Positions 1-10,830 of a DNA stretch of 64,000 nucleotides are shown here, piece after piece. Under the pieces are notes generated by a model. The model was given only the letters and a program-made list of their open reading frames with translations. It was not told the origin of the DNA and searched no databases. Source of the stretch: Heloderma charlesbogerti (Eukaryota > Chordata > Lepidosauria > Squamata > Helodermatidae); NCBI GenBank assembly GCA_026122225.1, contig JANEZZ010001905.1, forward strand, positions 1,116,001 to 1,180,000. The letters run 5' to 3'. Numbering within the stretch: position 1 is the stretch's first letter; the number at the start of each line of letters is the position of its first letter. The position numbers were made by a program, and so were the translations under genes.

Positions 1-1644
1 TTCTGATTTGGCCATAGGGGACTCTGCGAAGCTCCCTTCGGCAACAAAACGGGTTTTCTTCCTTACCAGAAGCCAGCTTGGGTTTCCCCCATGTTATCGG
101 CCAATGGGGAGGATGCCTGGCATTTCTGCAGGGTCCGTGATGTGCCGCTACACATGGAATTGTGTCAGTGTGGTGCCATGTTCCTGCCCAGGTGGGCTCA
201 GCATGGACACGGTGAAGAGTTTGCTAAAGAAAACCGGAGGGGCTTGGAGGAGAGAAGGAACTTGGCGTTCTGAAGACAGAGCAGGAGGCAAGACAAAAGT
301 GTGGGATGGTGTGGCGAAAACCAAAGCATCGGCACAGGAATGCGGAGAGGGAGCAGACTAACAAGGGCCAGAAAGCCTGAACACAGAACACCAATTCTGG
401 GCCACTTGCGCCAGCTGCCTGTACCTATCTGAGCCCAGTGTGACTGAGACCTGGATGGGCAATCAGGGAGGAGTCAGTCTCTCCCAGTTGTGCCCGCCGG
501 AGCACTTGATTCAACATCAGGGTAGACCTGAGGGCTGGGAGGGGAGGTCTAGAAGCATTCTGTCTCTCTGCCAGGGCTTCAGCCCTGCAGTGGGCCTTGC
601 AGGCTATAGCCAGGACTTGGGTAGAAGTCACCTGGGAGGGCCTGGGCCTATTCAGCCTCTGGAATGGCGGCGTCTGTGCGAGCTTCTCTCTGCCAGCGTT
701 CCCAGAGCAGAGCCGGGGGAGTCACCTGACTCCCTGTCCACCTGCTGGTCTGGCCATGGCAGGCAGGGAGGCTGGGAGCCGTCCGTGCGCACCTGGCAGA
801 GGTGGGCCGGGGTTTGCAGAAGGGTCGCCCAGGCTGAAGCGTCACTGCTGGAGGGCTGAGCAGTGCCGCCCTGTTCAGACAGGACCTTGCTTGAAGGCGA
901 AAGGCCCTTGCCTGTCAAGGGATCCAGAGGGGGTGTCCCACAGTCACACCTTCCCCTTTTAAGCTGATGCAAAGGCGAAGAGCCTTTGCTAGGAACACCT
1001 CGTCTTCATTGCCTGAAGCCTTCTCTGTTTGGATCCATCATTGTCTGGGCTTTTGGAGGCACTCTGCACATGGACTCTCCCTTAACTGGAACTTTGGATT
1101 GCTAAAGGCTTGCCATGAAAAGTACTGTGAGGCTTTTCATAGACTTCAACTCTCATTTGCTGTGGATTGTGTGTCTTTGTTGTCATCAGCTCAACATACC
1201 GGCAGGCTGGGTTTGATCTATGACTCTTGGACTTCCTTCTGCCTGGACTCATACAGCATAGAGCTACCAATGCAAAAGCGGTGACACGGGGTCCTTGTGT
1301 GTCTGTGTTTACCCTTCCCTTGGTCTTGAACATGTAGCCTGGAGTTAACAAAAGATTGAAAGTTGAACTAACTCTCTATGGGTGTGGTTTGTTTAGGCCT
1401 TTCAAGAATTTATCCCTTGACTGCCTGACGGATCATTCGAGGAATCATTTCCATTCCTTGTCCGGGGTTTGGAATCCCATGTATGGATTGCCTGAGTTAT
1501 ATACACCAGGAATCCCAAGTCCCTTCCCTTATGTTCAGAGCCGTGGAGATGGCAACGGGGAAACCACATTGATGAGGATCTCAGTCACTGTGGTAGTGTT
1601 TAGTTTTGGACTGTTCTGGAATTACATAGAGCCTATAGCTACAC
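1..1644. other. No recognisable gene or repeat
   Basis: Read on both strands, this stretch shows no exon with convincing splice signals and no repeat that I recognise. Open frames of 60-139 codons here have no recognisable motif and overlap each other on opposite strands, as expected by chance in moderately GC-rich DNA. It is probably intergenic or intronic. Confidence 0.5.
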
Positions 1645-1856
1645 TTCCTGGCATATAGAAGGGGAAGAAATGGAAGCAGTGACAGATATTACTTTCTTGG
1701 GCTCCAAGATCACCACAGACGGTGACTGTAGCCATGAAATTAAAAGACGCTTGCTCCTTGGGAGGAAAGCTATGGCAAACCTAGACAGCAGAGTAAGAAG
1801 CAGAGACATCGCCTTGCCGACAAAGGTCCGTCTAATCAAAGCTATGGTTTTCCCAG
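1645..1856 (+). mobile_element. BovB (RTE) LINE fragment, ORF2 C-terminal part
   Basis: The plus strand encodes a piece of the region after the reverse transcriptase core, with the phrases EAVTDITFLGSKIT and RRLLLGRKAMANLDS that also occur in the four BovB copies at 35, 44, 49 and 51 kb. The frame ends abruptly at about 1856, after KAMVFPV, and runs into unrelated sequence. Both ends are therefore truncated, and neither the RNA 3' end nor a target duplication is present. A dead fragment, unusual here in lying on the plus strand. Confidence 0.9.
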
Positions 1857-2094
1857 TTGCTCCTGAGTGCCCCCTCCATGGTAGAGCTCATTCAGCTCCA
1901 TGGTTGACCCCAGGGCTGACAGTGATGAAGCAAAATAAGAGATTGATTGAGTGCAGATGGAGAAAAACTCCTAGTGGATGCAATTGAATGCTGGTGTGTG
2001 CCTATGGCCAGGTACATTCAGGGGCAGTTGCTAAAGTCTGTTGTTAAAAAAACATGGGGGGAAGGGGTCGGGGGAGACACTCTCCTGCTGCAGT

Positions 2095-2235
2095 TGCATG
2101 AGGTTATATGAGCCACGCATCTGACGAAGTGGACTATAGTCCATGAAAGCTTATGCCATAGGGGATTCGTTAGATTTTAAGGTGCCACAAAATTGTTGTG
2201 TTTGCTGCAACAGACTAACACAGCGACTCTGTCTG
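2095..2235 (+). repeat. Ancient amniote interspersed repeat (SDEV type)
   Basis: The stretch reads like a widely dispersed reptile repeat with the landmarks catctgacgaagtgg, catgaaagcttatgc, aaggtgccaca and cagactaacac in that order. I know this order from reptile genomes but cannot name the family. It is decayed and non-coding. Confidence 0.55.
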
Positions 2236-2489
2236 GAAAATGGGGCTATCTGTATTTTTAACCTGCAAAAGACTCATCTTTATGAAGGCTGCGGTGCTCA
2301 TGGAAGGCTTGCAGGCCCTGGTCCTATGCCGTTGACCAGGGACTAGCCTTTTGGAGCATGTGACCCTCTGTTATATGAGTTGCACTGGCCGCCAGTTTCT
2401 GGGCATGACTGAAAGGTCGTTGCCTTGGGACCAGGATAATGAAAGGACTGTCTCCTCCTATATGATCCTGTCCAGGTGTGAGTGTCACC

Positions 2490-2690
2490 TGGGGAGGCAC
2501 AGCTGGTGGCATCCTGCAAGAGGCTTTCCCAGTTGCGGCCCCCACTCTGTGGAACTCCCTTCCCCAGGGAGAGTGGCAATACATCCCTGCTCGCGGCTGC
2601 AGATGTTTTTATTTAGACAGGCCTCTGGCTTCCCTCCTTTCCCCTGGCTTTCTGAAGATCTCCACACACGGCATGCTCACAATCCTCCCC
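2490..2690 (+). mobile_element. L2-type LINE fragment, ORF2 C-terminus
   Basis: The plus strand encodes EAFPVAAPTLWNSLPQGE followed by a degraded FYLDRPLAS segment. This matches the typical C-terminal motif of L2-clade ORF2 (AFSVVAPTLWNSLP, then the LFRQAF-like end) seen more intact at 18297-18686. It is frame-broken and 5' truncated. Confidence 0.75.
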
Positions 2691-3289
2691 TTCACAGGCC
2701 CGCCAACTTGAGGGGGGGGCACATGGCCTGTGTCCAGGATTACAGCATCTTTCCTGCAAGCCCAGTGTCTCAACAGGAAGATTCGGAACGTTCCGTCTTT
2801 GCGCAAAGACGCACTGCGAGACAGAGTTTCCTTTTGTGTCCCTTCGTAGGAAGGACCCACGGGAGGGGGGCAACAGGGCTCACATTCTGGACATGGCACT
2901 TAATCATGCCACTCTCCATGGTGGTTCCTTGAAATGCCAAGCGGGCAGATCAGGATGATTAACAGTGTGCGCGCGTGTGCACAGTGACGGTAGACTGCTT
3001 GAAGTGCCCAGAGTTCAAAGCACCAGTTTAGTTTTTTATATTCGATTCTGTCTAAGGCAGTTTTGGAAGTCTCTTCCAGCTGTGCTATGGAGTGTGCAAA
3101 CATCCTTTCGCTTCTGCTCCTGTTTCCTTCCCTCTGCCTCCCCCCGCCCCCAATCTTGTCTAATCGATCTGAACAGGATGCTTTTGGGGTGAGGAAACAA
3201 ATCTCTCTTGCCATCTTGAACGCCATGAACCATCTCTTGCTATTATCTGCCCGCCTCCGACAATTTCCATCACGCTCTCTCAAGGCGTC
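2691..3289. other. No recognisable feature
   Basis: No exon or known repeat was seen. A minus-strand open frame of about 180 codons (2900-3451) crosses this stretch but carries no domain motif, and part of it lies in the repeat at 3290-3460. Confidence 0.4.
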
Positions 3290-3460
3290 TTCATTTCTGC
3301 CATTTGAGGTAGAACTGTGTGCAAACTGCCTCTCAAAATTCTCCCCCTTATTTGTGGGCAGAGAAATTGTGTACCTGGGGGTGGGGGGAATTTCACCAAA
3401 TTTCTCCAGGGTGAGAAGACATCCTGAACAGTTGCTTACCGCTGCCTGCATTTTTGGACT
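3290..3460 (+). repeat. Unnamed dispersed repeat R2, copy 1
   Basis: This stretch aligns by eye to 42990-43140. Both hold gcctctcaaaattct, then a tgtggccagagaaa-type string, a G-run, aatttcac and a cagttgcttacc or cagtttctcac segment in the same order. Family unknown and non-coding. Confidence 0.5.
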
Positions 3461-4019
3461 CTCCTTGGGGAGGTGGCTATGGGGACGGACAGGGTGGACA
3501 TCTGCACTCCAGCGTTACCACTACACCATTGGTCCCAGGGGAGCCTTTATGGTCCCTTAGGAGTTGCTCAGGATGGGCTGCACCCCAGGGGTGCATCAAG
3601 ATGTTGATACTGAAGTGGCTCATGACTTCTGCCCCAGCTGTGTTCACTTACGGCCAAGCTGACCCTACCACAGAGCTACAAGGGGCACAGCACCCACAAA
3701 ACAACAACCCTTGCAAATTACACCAATGTCATCTGCTCTATGTGGTTGGCATCATTTATTCCAAGCCCAGGGTGGTTAACACATGCGTGCTTACCACCTG
3801 ACAGCTTCAGCTTCAGGGCAAGAGTCAAGATTTGCATGTGTGAAAAGGGTTGTCACTAGAGCTTTCGAATCACCAAAACCCCACCTATATTTTTTCTAAT
3901 GGATGTGCATGCGTGAACCAGCCCATGGGATTTTATAGCTGTAGGCCTGTTCAACCAGGATGCAAAGAACAGCAGTTAGTTCCACGTATCCAAGAGACAC
4001 GTCTATTTTTTAATTTAGC
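3461..4019. other. No recognisable feature
   Basis: Unique-looking DNA with no open frame bearing known motifs and no repeat recognised. Confidence 0.4.
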
Positions 4020-4690
4020 CTTTTAAAAGATGTAGTTTTCATGGTTTTACTGTTTTAGGGTTGTATTGTTTCATTTTGTTGTATACCACCTAGACAGCTT
4101 TTTGTCAGGGTGGACACTGAGCCCATGGAGTCCCAGAGTAGTTCTGATTCTGAGGAAGAGCAGTCGCTCCTGGGAGAGGAGCACGCTCCTCTTTCCCAGG
4201 GCCAACAGCTGACGGAGATTCCTCCCACCAGCATTCCTAGCTTAGATAGCAGTCCAGGGAGCGACAGAGTGCGGATAGCAGACTTGGTGGACGCGTGACG
4301 CTGACGCAGAGAGCGGCGCCAAATGGAGGGCGCAGAAAGGAGGCGAAGTGCCAGGTTGGCGCGCAAACAACGGCTGCGCCCAGAGGATCCAAGGGAAAAG
4401 GGGAGGGACTCTCCCTAGTCCTTAAGTTCAGGAGTCTGCCAGTAATTCCCTTTCAAACGGGGACCAACTGTTCCAACTTAGGGCATAGGGATGCTGCTGC
4501 TCAGATCTAGTTGCTACCTGTAGAGCTGTTAAGTTGTAAAAGAAGAATAAAGCTTTGAAAGGAATCCCTTTGTCTGTGTCTGGACTTGGCTACTGGATTA
4601 GACTGAGAGAGGCCTCCAAGGACCCCTTGAAACTTTTTAGCAGAAAAGGTGGTCTATAAATGCTAATCAATCAGTCAATCGACCAACCCA
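4020..4690 (+). mobile_element. L2-type LINE 3' end, split by an insertion
   Basis: The left part (about 4020-4102) ends in ataccacctagacagcttt. The tail resumes at about 4639 with cagaaaaggtggtctataaa. Joined, these are the usual 3' end of reptile L2-type LINEs (compare 10495-10555). The roughly 530 bases between them are a later insertion, listed separately. Confidence 0.7.
4103..4635 (+). mobile_element. LTR-like insertion (possible solo LTR)
   Basis: The inserted block begins TGTCAGGGTGG, as expected for an LTR starting in TG, and carries a polyadenylation signal AATAAA at 4546-4551. It sits between two copies of a short cttttt string that may be the target duplication. A 62-codon plus-strand frame (4110-4298) contains an acidic SSSDSEEEQS segment. 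No pol or integrase is present, so if it is an LTR it is a solo one. The right end does not finish in a clear CA, and the superfamily cannot be told. A SINE-like or other non-autonomous element is the alternative. Confidence 0.45.
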
Positions 4691-4959
4691 TCAGAGGGCT
4701 TTGGGCCTGAATATCTCAAACAGCAACCCCTTAAGCCACATGACAAAGCACCTTGAAGACTGTCAAAAGCAAAGGCATTTTCAAAGGGGAAAAAGACCGA
4801 GGCCTCCACCGAGCATCTCCAAGCTCTTGGGTACGCTGAAGGCAGCTCTTTGGATCCCAGGCCCTATTTTGGGGGGTCAAACTCCAAAACTCCCCATGTT
4901 CCTCCACATGGCCACAGGCAAGCCGTCCTGCCCGAGGCAAAGCAGCATGGCTCACTCAC

Positions 4960-5027
4960 CAGATGTGCTGCTCAGGTCAATGTTGCAGAGCCACAGAGCA
5001 ACCAGCAGGAGGCAGCAAACCTTCATC
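4960..5027 (-). CDS. Candidate coding exon with a signal peptide (unknown secreted or membrane protein)
   Basis: On the minus strand a strong acceptor (a tract CTTCTGTTTTTTTCC, then CATGCAG) is followed one base later by an ATG at 5026-5024. The reading MKVCCLLLVALWLCN continues IDLSSTS and meets a consensus donor, G|GTGAGT, with GT at 4959-4958. The peptide has one basic residue, a leucine-rich hydrophobic core and a polar end, as in a secretory signal. The exon would end in phase 1, which is common for signal-peptide exons. It lies outside repeats, just left of the L2 tail. No later exon was found in 1-4950. The gene is not recognised. If instead the TTTTAAAA string at about 5113 is a TATA box, this would be a first exon. 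A chance match remains possible. Confidence 0.45.
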
Positions 5028-5164
5028 CTGCATGGATGGAAAAAAACAGAAGGGTTATTCCAGCTATTCTGCAGCAGGGATCTCCATATCCAGGGGCCTG
5101 GCCAGGCATTTTAAAAGACTCAGGCCACAGGACACAAATCTGCATATGCTAATTTGTTTATTTA

Positions 5165-6987
5165 TGTATCACATTTATATACCACCCAATAGTCAAAGCT
5201 CTCTGGGCAGTTCACAACCATTAAAATCATAAAATGCCACATAAGATACAATATAAAAGTTTTAAACTACATAAAAATAATAACCAAACAGGACTTAGCA
5301 ACAATGTAAAGATTTAAAATACAGTAACAGATTTAAAATAGGTAACTGAAAAAACTAAAATGCCTGGGAAAATAAGGTCTTCACCTGGTGCTGAAAAAGA
5401 GAACAGTGCAGGCACCAGGCAAACCTCTCTGGGAAGCTCATTCCACAACCGGGGTGCCACCGCAGAAAAGGCCCTCTTCTTAGGAGTCATCCAACTCACT
5501 TCCTTTGGCAAGAGCTCCCAGAGAAGGACTGATGAAGATGATCTTATAGTGCAGGCAGGTACATATGGGAGGAGAAAATCCTTCAGAGAACCTGACCCAA
5601 GCTGTATAGGGCTTTGAATGTTAATACCAGAATTGGGCTTGGACATGGCCTGGCAGCCAGCACAGATGGAAGAGTACTAGCGTAATATGATCATGCTGGC
5701 CAATCCTCATTAACCATCTCACTGCCCTATTTTGGACCATGTATAACACACTGCAGTAATCCAGGCAAGAGGTTATCAGAGAATGGGTAACTGTAGCTAG
5801 GCTATCTCTGTCCAGATGAAGACGTAGTTGTGTATTGGCCTAAGCTGAGAAAAGGTGCTCAGTGCCACCAAGTCCACCTGTGCCTCAAGTGAGTTCTGAG
5901 TCCAAGAGCAGCCCCAAATTCTGAATCTGATCCTTTAGGGAGAGTGCAACCCCCTCCAGAACAGGTTGAACATCACCTAGCCGGATAGAAGAACCACCCA
6001 CTAATGGTACCTCCATCTTGTCTGGATTGAGTTTCAGTTTATTGGCCTTCATTCAGTCCATTACCATGCCCAGGCACTGATTCAGAACAACCAAGATGAT
6101 CAGGGGACTGGAAACAATGCCCTATGAAGAGAGACTGAAAGAACTGGGCATGTTTAGCCTTGAGAAGAGAAGACTGAGGGGAGATAGGATAGCACTCCTC
6201 AAGTACTTGAGAGGAAGGCCAGGATCTCTTCCCGATCATCCCAGGGTGCAGCACACGGAAGAATGGGCTCAAGTGACAGGAAGCCAGATTCCAGCTGAAG
6301 ATCAGGAAAAACTTCCTGACTGTTAGAGCAATACGACAATGGAACCAATTACCTGGGGCGGTGGTGGGCTCTCCCACACTGGAGGCCTTCAAGACGAGGC
6401 TGGGCAGCCATCTGCCAGGGATGCTCTGACTTGGATTCCTGCATTGAGCAGGGGGTTGGACTCGATGGCCTTGTAGGCCCCTTCCAACCCTACTATTCTA
6501 TGATTTTATGAACCACTGCCTCACCTGGGTTTGATGAGAAAGAGAGCTGGGTGTCATCTGCATATTGATGGCACCTCAGCCCACCCCTCTGGATAACCTC
6601 CCCCAGTGGTTTCATGTAGATGTTGAACAGCATAGAGGATAAAATAGAGCCCTGTGGAATCCCATAGCATAATTGCCAAGGCACAGAACAACAATCCCCC
6701 AGCACCACCTTCTGGAATCGGCCATCCAAGTAGGAGCGGAACCACTGCCGTGCAGTGCCTCCAACTTCCAACCCAGACAACATATCCAGAAGGATACCAT
6801 GGTCGATGGTATCGAAAGCTACTGAGAAGTACAAGAGAATCAGCAGGGTTGCACTCCTGCTGCCCCTCTCCTGGCAAAGGCCATCCCAAAGGGTGACCAA
6901 AGCAGTTTTCAACCCAAGACCAGGTCTGAAGCACAAATGAAATGGATCTAGATCTAGATAATCTGGGTCTATGTATTCAAGTTCCAA
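5165..6987 (-). mobile_element. L2-type LINE, 5' truncated, interrupted by CR1
   Basis: The minus strand carries the end of reverse transcriptase (SRSATLLILLYFSVAFDTID, GIPQGSILSSMLFNIY, YADDTQLSF at 6493-6900), then a frame-broken middle, then the C-terminal AFSAVAPRLWNELPREV motif (5314-5646) and the 3' tail at about 5165-5230 (antisense atataccacccaatagtc). The catalytic YADD is intact, but the ORF is cut by stops, shifts and a CR1 insertion at 6083-6510. Parental length would be several kb, so the 5' end is missing. Inactive. Confidence 0.88.
6083..6510 (+). mobile_element. CR1 LINE 3' fragment inside the L2
   Basis: The plus strand encodes [20 protein letters not shown], the hallmark of CR1 ORF2 near its C-terminus, then the usual sequence through agcagggggttggactcg to the short terminal repeat attctatgattttatga. 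The 3' end fits CR1, which ends in octamer-type repeats rather than poly-A. It lies in opposite orientation within the older L2 and is 5' truncated. Confidence 0.92.
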
Positions 6988-6992
6988 AATAA

Positions 6993-7125
6993 TTACTAGG
7001 ATTTATTTAAATTTTGCAAGAGGCAAAGCCAGCCAATGAGTTTCTCACTCAAATCATCTCATATAAAATGAACTTGTCAATTAATTTGCACCCTGATCCA
7101 GATTATCCCAAACCAGTAGTTCCAC
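6993..7125. repeat. Unnamed dispersed repeat R1, copy 1
   Basis: About 130 bases align by eye to 52998-53130. Shared landmarks in the same order are aatttaaattttgc-type sequence, gaggcaa, a caaatcatc segment, ttaatttgcaccctg, and atcccaaacca. Family unknown. Confidence 0.6.
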
Positions 7126-8614
7126 TTCAACTGTAATTAATTTGCAATGGTGTTTAAAAAATGCAGAAAAGAAAGCGGCTGGCAGCTTTTTTCATGAGCA
7201 TTTCTGCACAAACACACACAAACACACATCTAAAAATGGCAACTTCTGTAACAAAATGGGAGTTTCAAAAATTTGATAGAGTGCTACCACCACAGCACGT
7301 TAAGAGCAAATCTGGGGTTCGCTCCCAATTAATTTCACAATTTTCATCTAGGCCCCGCTCCAAAGTTTAAGCAATTCCCCTTCAGTAAATCACCCCCATT
7401 CATCAATCATCATTACCTCCATAGATTCAATTCAAAATAAAACAAACTGGTGCACAGTTCCACCAGATGGGGGTTGAAAATGCTGGCCTGAGGGCTGGAG
7501 GGGAGGCAGAAAAGGCACAGGAAAGACTAGGAAGGGGAGGGGGAGGGGAGGGACTGCGTTGGGGTGGGGATCAGAGAGAGGAGGGAAGGCACACAGACTG
7601 GCCAGCATGGAGGAGACAAGGGAGCCTGGAAGGAAAAGGGGGAGGGGGTGGCGGAGGCAGTGATGCCTCTCGCCCTTTCTCTGCTCTGCAGTTTGCGATG
7701 GGAGAGGACGGTCTAGGGAGTCCTGTGAGGCTGACTCCCCGTGGCCCAAAGAGGGGTGACACAAAGCCCCAAGAAAGGCAACTGTTCAGTAGTAAAATCA
7801 TGTACGGTGCACATCGGGACCAAAGTTTCACAGCTGATCCTACTGTGTTCCCCACCCCTATTCTGCACCTTGGCAAATTAGGCGGGAGCGTACAACACGG
7901 ACTTCAGCAAGCGTGTGTGCACACTTTTATTTGGGCAGATCCTTCCCCGAATTCAAGACATTTGCCTGTGCTGCATATGCTCAGGCCCACATTCTTCAGG
8001 TTAGTTAGGTTCACACTCCTCACTGCACGGGGGCGGGGTCTGAGTTCCCCGTGCTCCAGCACCTCTCTGAGCTTGCGCTTCAAGCCAGGAGGACTTCAAA
8101 TGCCAGTCCTCTGGCAGTCTACGCTCTCTTCCCAGATCGCTTCACATTAAGCACTCTTCCCATGCACCCAGGATTTCTCTGAGATGCTATTGCTGCTGCT
8201 GCAAACTGACAGTTCTTGGACATACTCATTATGCTGGCTTTCCCTTGATGCCACCAGATCATTAGGGAAGGAAATCAGCCAGGGCAGCAAAGACCAAGCC
8301 AGTCAAAAGACAAGCGCCTGCTCTATTCCGTGCATTTCAGCTTCCAAAGGTGGCAAAAATAAATAAAATAAAAGCAGAGGCTGCAACATAGACAGGTCAC
8401 TTCGTAGCCAGGAGAGCTGAAATTCTGTACAGGGAGCCACTTCTCTGGACCAAATTCATTTAAATGTTACTGGGGCAGACACATAAATAAAGTGTGAGGT
8501 GGGTCTAAGTTCTACAACAGAAGGCAGAGAGGGATGAAGAGAGAACTCCTCCCGCCCCCTGCCCCACACATCGCCTCCCTGTGCTCCTGGGCTTCAGGCA
8601 CTTTTCTCCCAGAG
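7126..8614. other. No gene recognised; purine-rich patch
   Basis: A strongly purine-rich plus strand occurs at 7490-7640 (runs such as ggaaggggagggggagggg). It produces long but meaningless open frames on both strands. No exon or named repeat was seen elsewhere here. Confidence 0.4.
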
Positions 8615-8985
8615 CGTTTCTGCCCAAGGCCTTCATTGTGTACTTGTGATTCCTCATTCATGGTAGTTTGCAGGTGCTTTACACAATGTCGTCATCCCCC
8701 AGGGTCTCTCCCATGCTTTGCAACCATTTTACTGTTTCGTTTTCTAATGAGGAAAGTCAGGTACTTTTGTGAATGGCGGCATGAAATCCTGGTGTATCTG
8801 TGCAATTACACTATACCACAGTGCCACCTAGTGGTTACGTAATGAAACATACAGAAAAGGCAGAGAAAGAAAACCCCTGGAAAAAACATGTGTAAAGGAG
8901 CCGATCTTAATCCCACAAAGAATCCAGAAGCAGAAGCCTCGGTAAAGTGGCGGGTTGAAAGCCTCATGTAGAAAAGCCTCCAGCC
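8615..8985 (+). mobile_element. Non-autonomous DNA element MITE-A, copy 1
   Basis: This aligns by eye to the reverse complement of 61251-61636 and to 55385-55740. Shared strings include tagtttgcag, ccagggtctctcccatgctt, tgtgcaattaca, cagtgccacctagtgg, aatgaaacata and gtgtaaaggag. The copy at 61251-61636 ends in matching terminal inverted repeats, so this is a small DNA transposon of unknown superfamily. No coding capacity. Confidence 0.6.
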
Positions 8986-9107
8986 AAGCTTGCTTCTGAC
9001 TGGACAAGAAATGCAGTTGCCCTATCATAGCTAGTTTGGCCCTCACAAATAGCAGATGTGATCTGCATTTCAGACTGCACTTGAGGGTACTCAGGATGGA
9101 ATGCTCC

Positions 9108-9141
9108 CATCATCATCATCATCATTATTATTATTATTATT
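9108..9141. repeat. (CAT)n/(TTA)n microsatellite
   Basis: A pure run of catcatcatcatcatc changes into attattattattattatt, visible directly. Confidence 0.95.
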
Positions 9142-10149
9142 CCAGCAAACAGAAAATCAGCATGTCAGGAAGAAGGTTGGACCTTTCCCCCTGATATGCT
9201 AGTCTTCTGCATGCAAGGATTTATTTTATTTCATTTTTAAAGAGGATTCAATCATGCAAGCCGCCCCACTTACAAGCTGTTGTGATACGGTCAAGAAGCT
9301 TGACTGCCTCCTCTGTTGTTTGGGAGAATAGGCACCAACCTCACCAGAATTTATTTGGAATGGAAATGCAGCAAGAGCCACAAAAGAAAAAAAAGACAAA
9401 AGACAAAAGATGCTGAAGAAAATAGTAGTAATTTGTTGACAAACATGCTCTCCGAAAAGACAGAGAAACTCCTCCTTCAGAGGGAAGTAGTAACTGCTGC
9501 TTCTGACAAAGAGCTGTTACACTCGAAACAATAAGAGAAAATTGGAGTGCTGTGGTAAATAAATTATGCTATTTTCTTCAGAAGTTTGCAAAGCATGTCT
9601 CTTGCCTTTTGTGGTGCTGCGCTCTCTCACCGCCCCCCCTCCATTTCTGAAATCAGCCAGAAGAACCCTTTACAGTCTCCACCCCAGTCCTTAGCCCATC
9701 TTTAAAAAGGGGGCAGGGGAAAGAAAAATGCATGCTGCTTTGAGTGCCTGATGGTGGAAAAAGAATTATAAACATAAATAAATAACATACCAATTTATAC
9801 AAATAACGGACTAAATAATGATAATACTACATGACATGTATTTCTGAATAATTCTGTTGAAGAGGGAATTCTGGCAGCAGGCAGAGCTGAATGTGAGCCA
9901 TGCTATGCTTGCTAAAATTCTCCCTTCCGCATAACGCTTAGAAAGCGCAGGAACTTTGATGCCGCCCTTTGCACTTGGTCAGCGCAAAGTCCGCCCTTTG
10001 CACCTGGTGAACCACTAGCACAAGCGACCCTGGAAGAAGTGGCCATCTCAGCTCCTGCCCTGAGCCTGGGCCTCTTTCCCCTTTTAAGGAAAGCCTGCGG
10101 TGCCTTTAAACATTACCACAAAGCTGCAAGAGATGCTTCCCTCTGGGTT
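9142..10149. other. No gene; short L2-like tail at about 9735-9790
   Basis: The only recognisable item is gctgctttgagtgcctgat followed by ataaacataaataaataa, which resembles a decayed L2/CR1-type 3' tail on the plus strand. The rest is unassigned. Confidence 0.35.
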
Positions 10150-10830
10150 TGCCCCACAACACTACAGCACCGTTTAAACGCCCCTCCTCCAGGGGCCCCT
10201 GCCAGATGAGGGGAGGTGAGTGGCAACTACAGAGAGGGCCTTTTCACTGGTGGCACCCTAACTGTGCAATGCCCTCCCCAGAGAGGCTCATTTGCGCCTA
10301 CACTGTGGTCACTTCGGTGTCAGGTGAAGGAAGACCCTTCGCTTTTCCCAGGCTTTTTAGCGCTTCAGATTTGTTTTTAAATGCGTTGCATTTTTAGATC
10401 TTTACCTGGCTGGCTGGCTTTTACTCTGGTTTTATTCTGTTTTAAACTTCTGAAGGTTTTATATTCTGTTTTATCATGTTGTATTTTTAATTTTTGTGAA
10501 CCACCAGGGAGCTTTCACTACTGGGTGGTATAGAAATGAAATAAACAGCAACAGCAGCAATAAATCTCAATTATTTACAGCCTTCCCTAGCTCATAAATA
10601 ATTGCAATTAATTATAGGCTGCTCCATCTTTCTGTTCCTTGTATTGCTTCGTATCGTTATTGTAGTTTTTAATAGTGTATTTTAAATATATTTGTATTGT
10701 TACTGAAATTGTTTTAAACTGTATTTTTAATAGTGCATTTAAATGTGATTTTTAATATTTATATGTGAACGGGTTAGAGTTTTTTTATATTAAGTGTTAT
10801 AGAAGTATTAGAAATAAACAATAAATAACC
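10150..10830 (+). mobile_element. L2-type LINE 3' end(s)
   Basis: Decayed coding sequence of the L2 C-terminus lies at 10190-10390. It leads into a tail ending ccaccagggagctttcacta, then ctgggtggtatagaaatgaaataaac. A second AT-rich tail-like stretch (10560-10830) ends in agaaataaacaataaataa. It may be a second L2 3' end inserted next to the first. Confidence 0.65.

Noticed and set aside
2900..3451. A minus-strand gene of 183 codons
   Set aside because: No domain, no splice context, partly inside repeat R2, and opposed by equally long plus-strand frames.
7467..8150. A 227-codon plus-strand gene
   Set aside because: It starts in a purine-rich, G-rich patch that gives Gly/Glu/Arg runs; no motif, no conservation hint.
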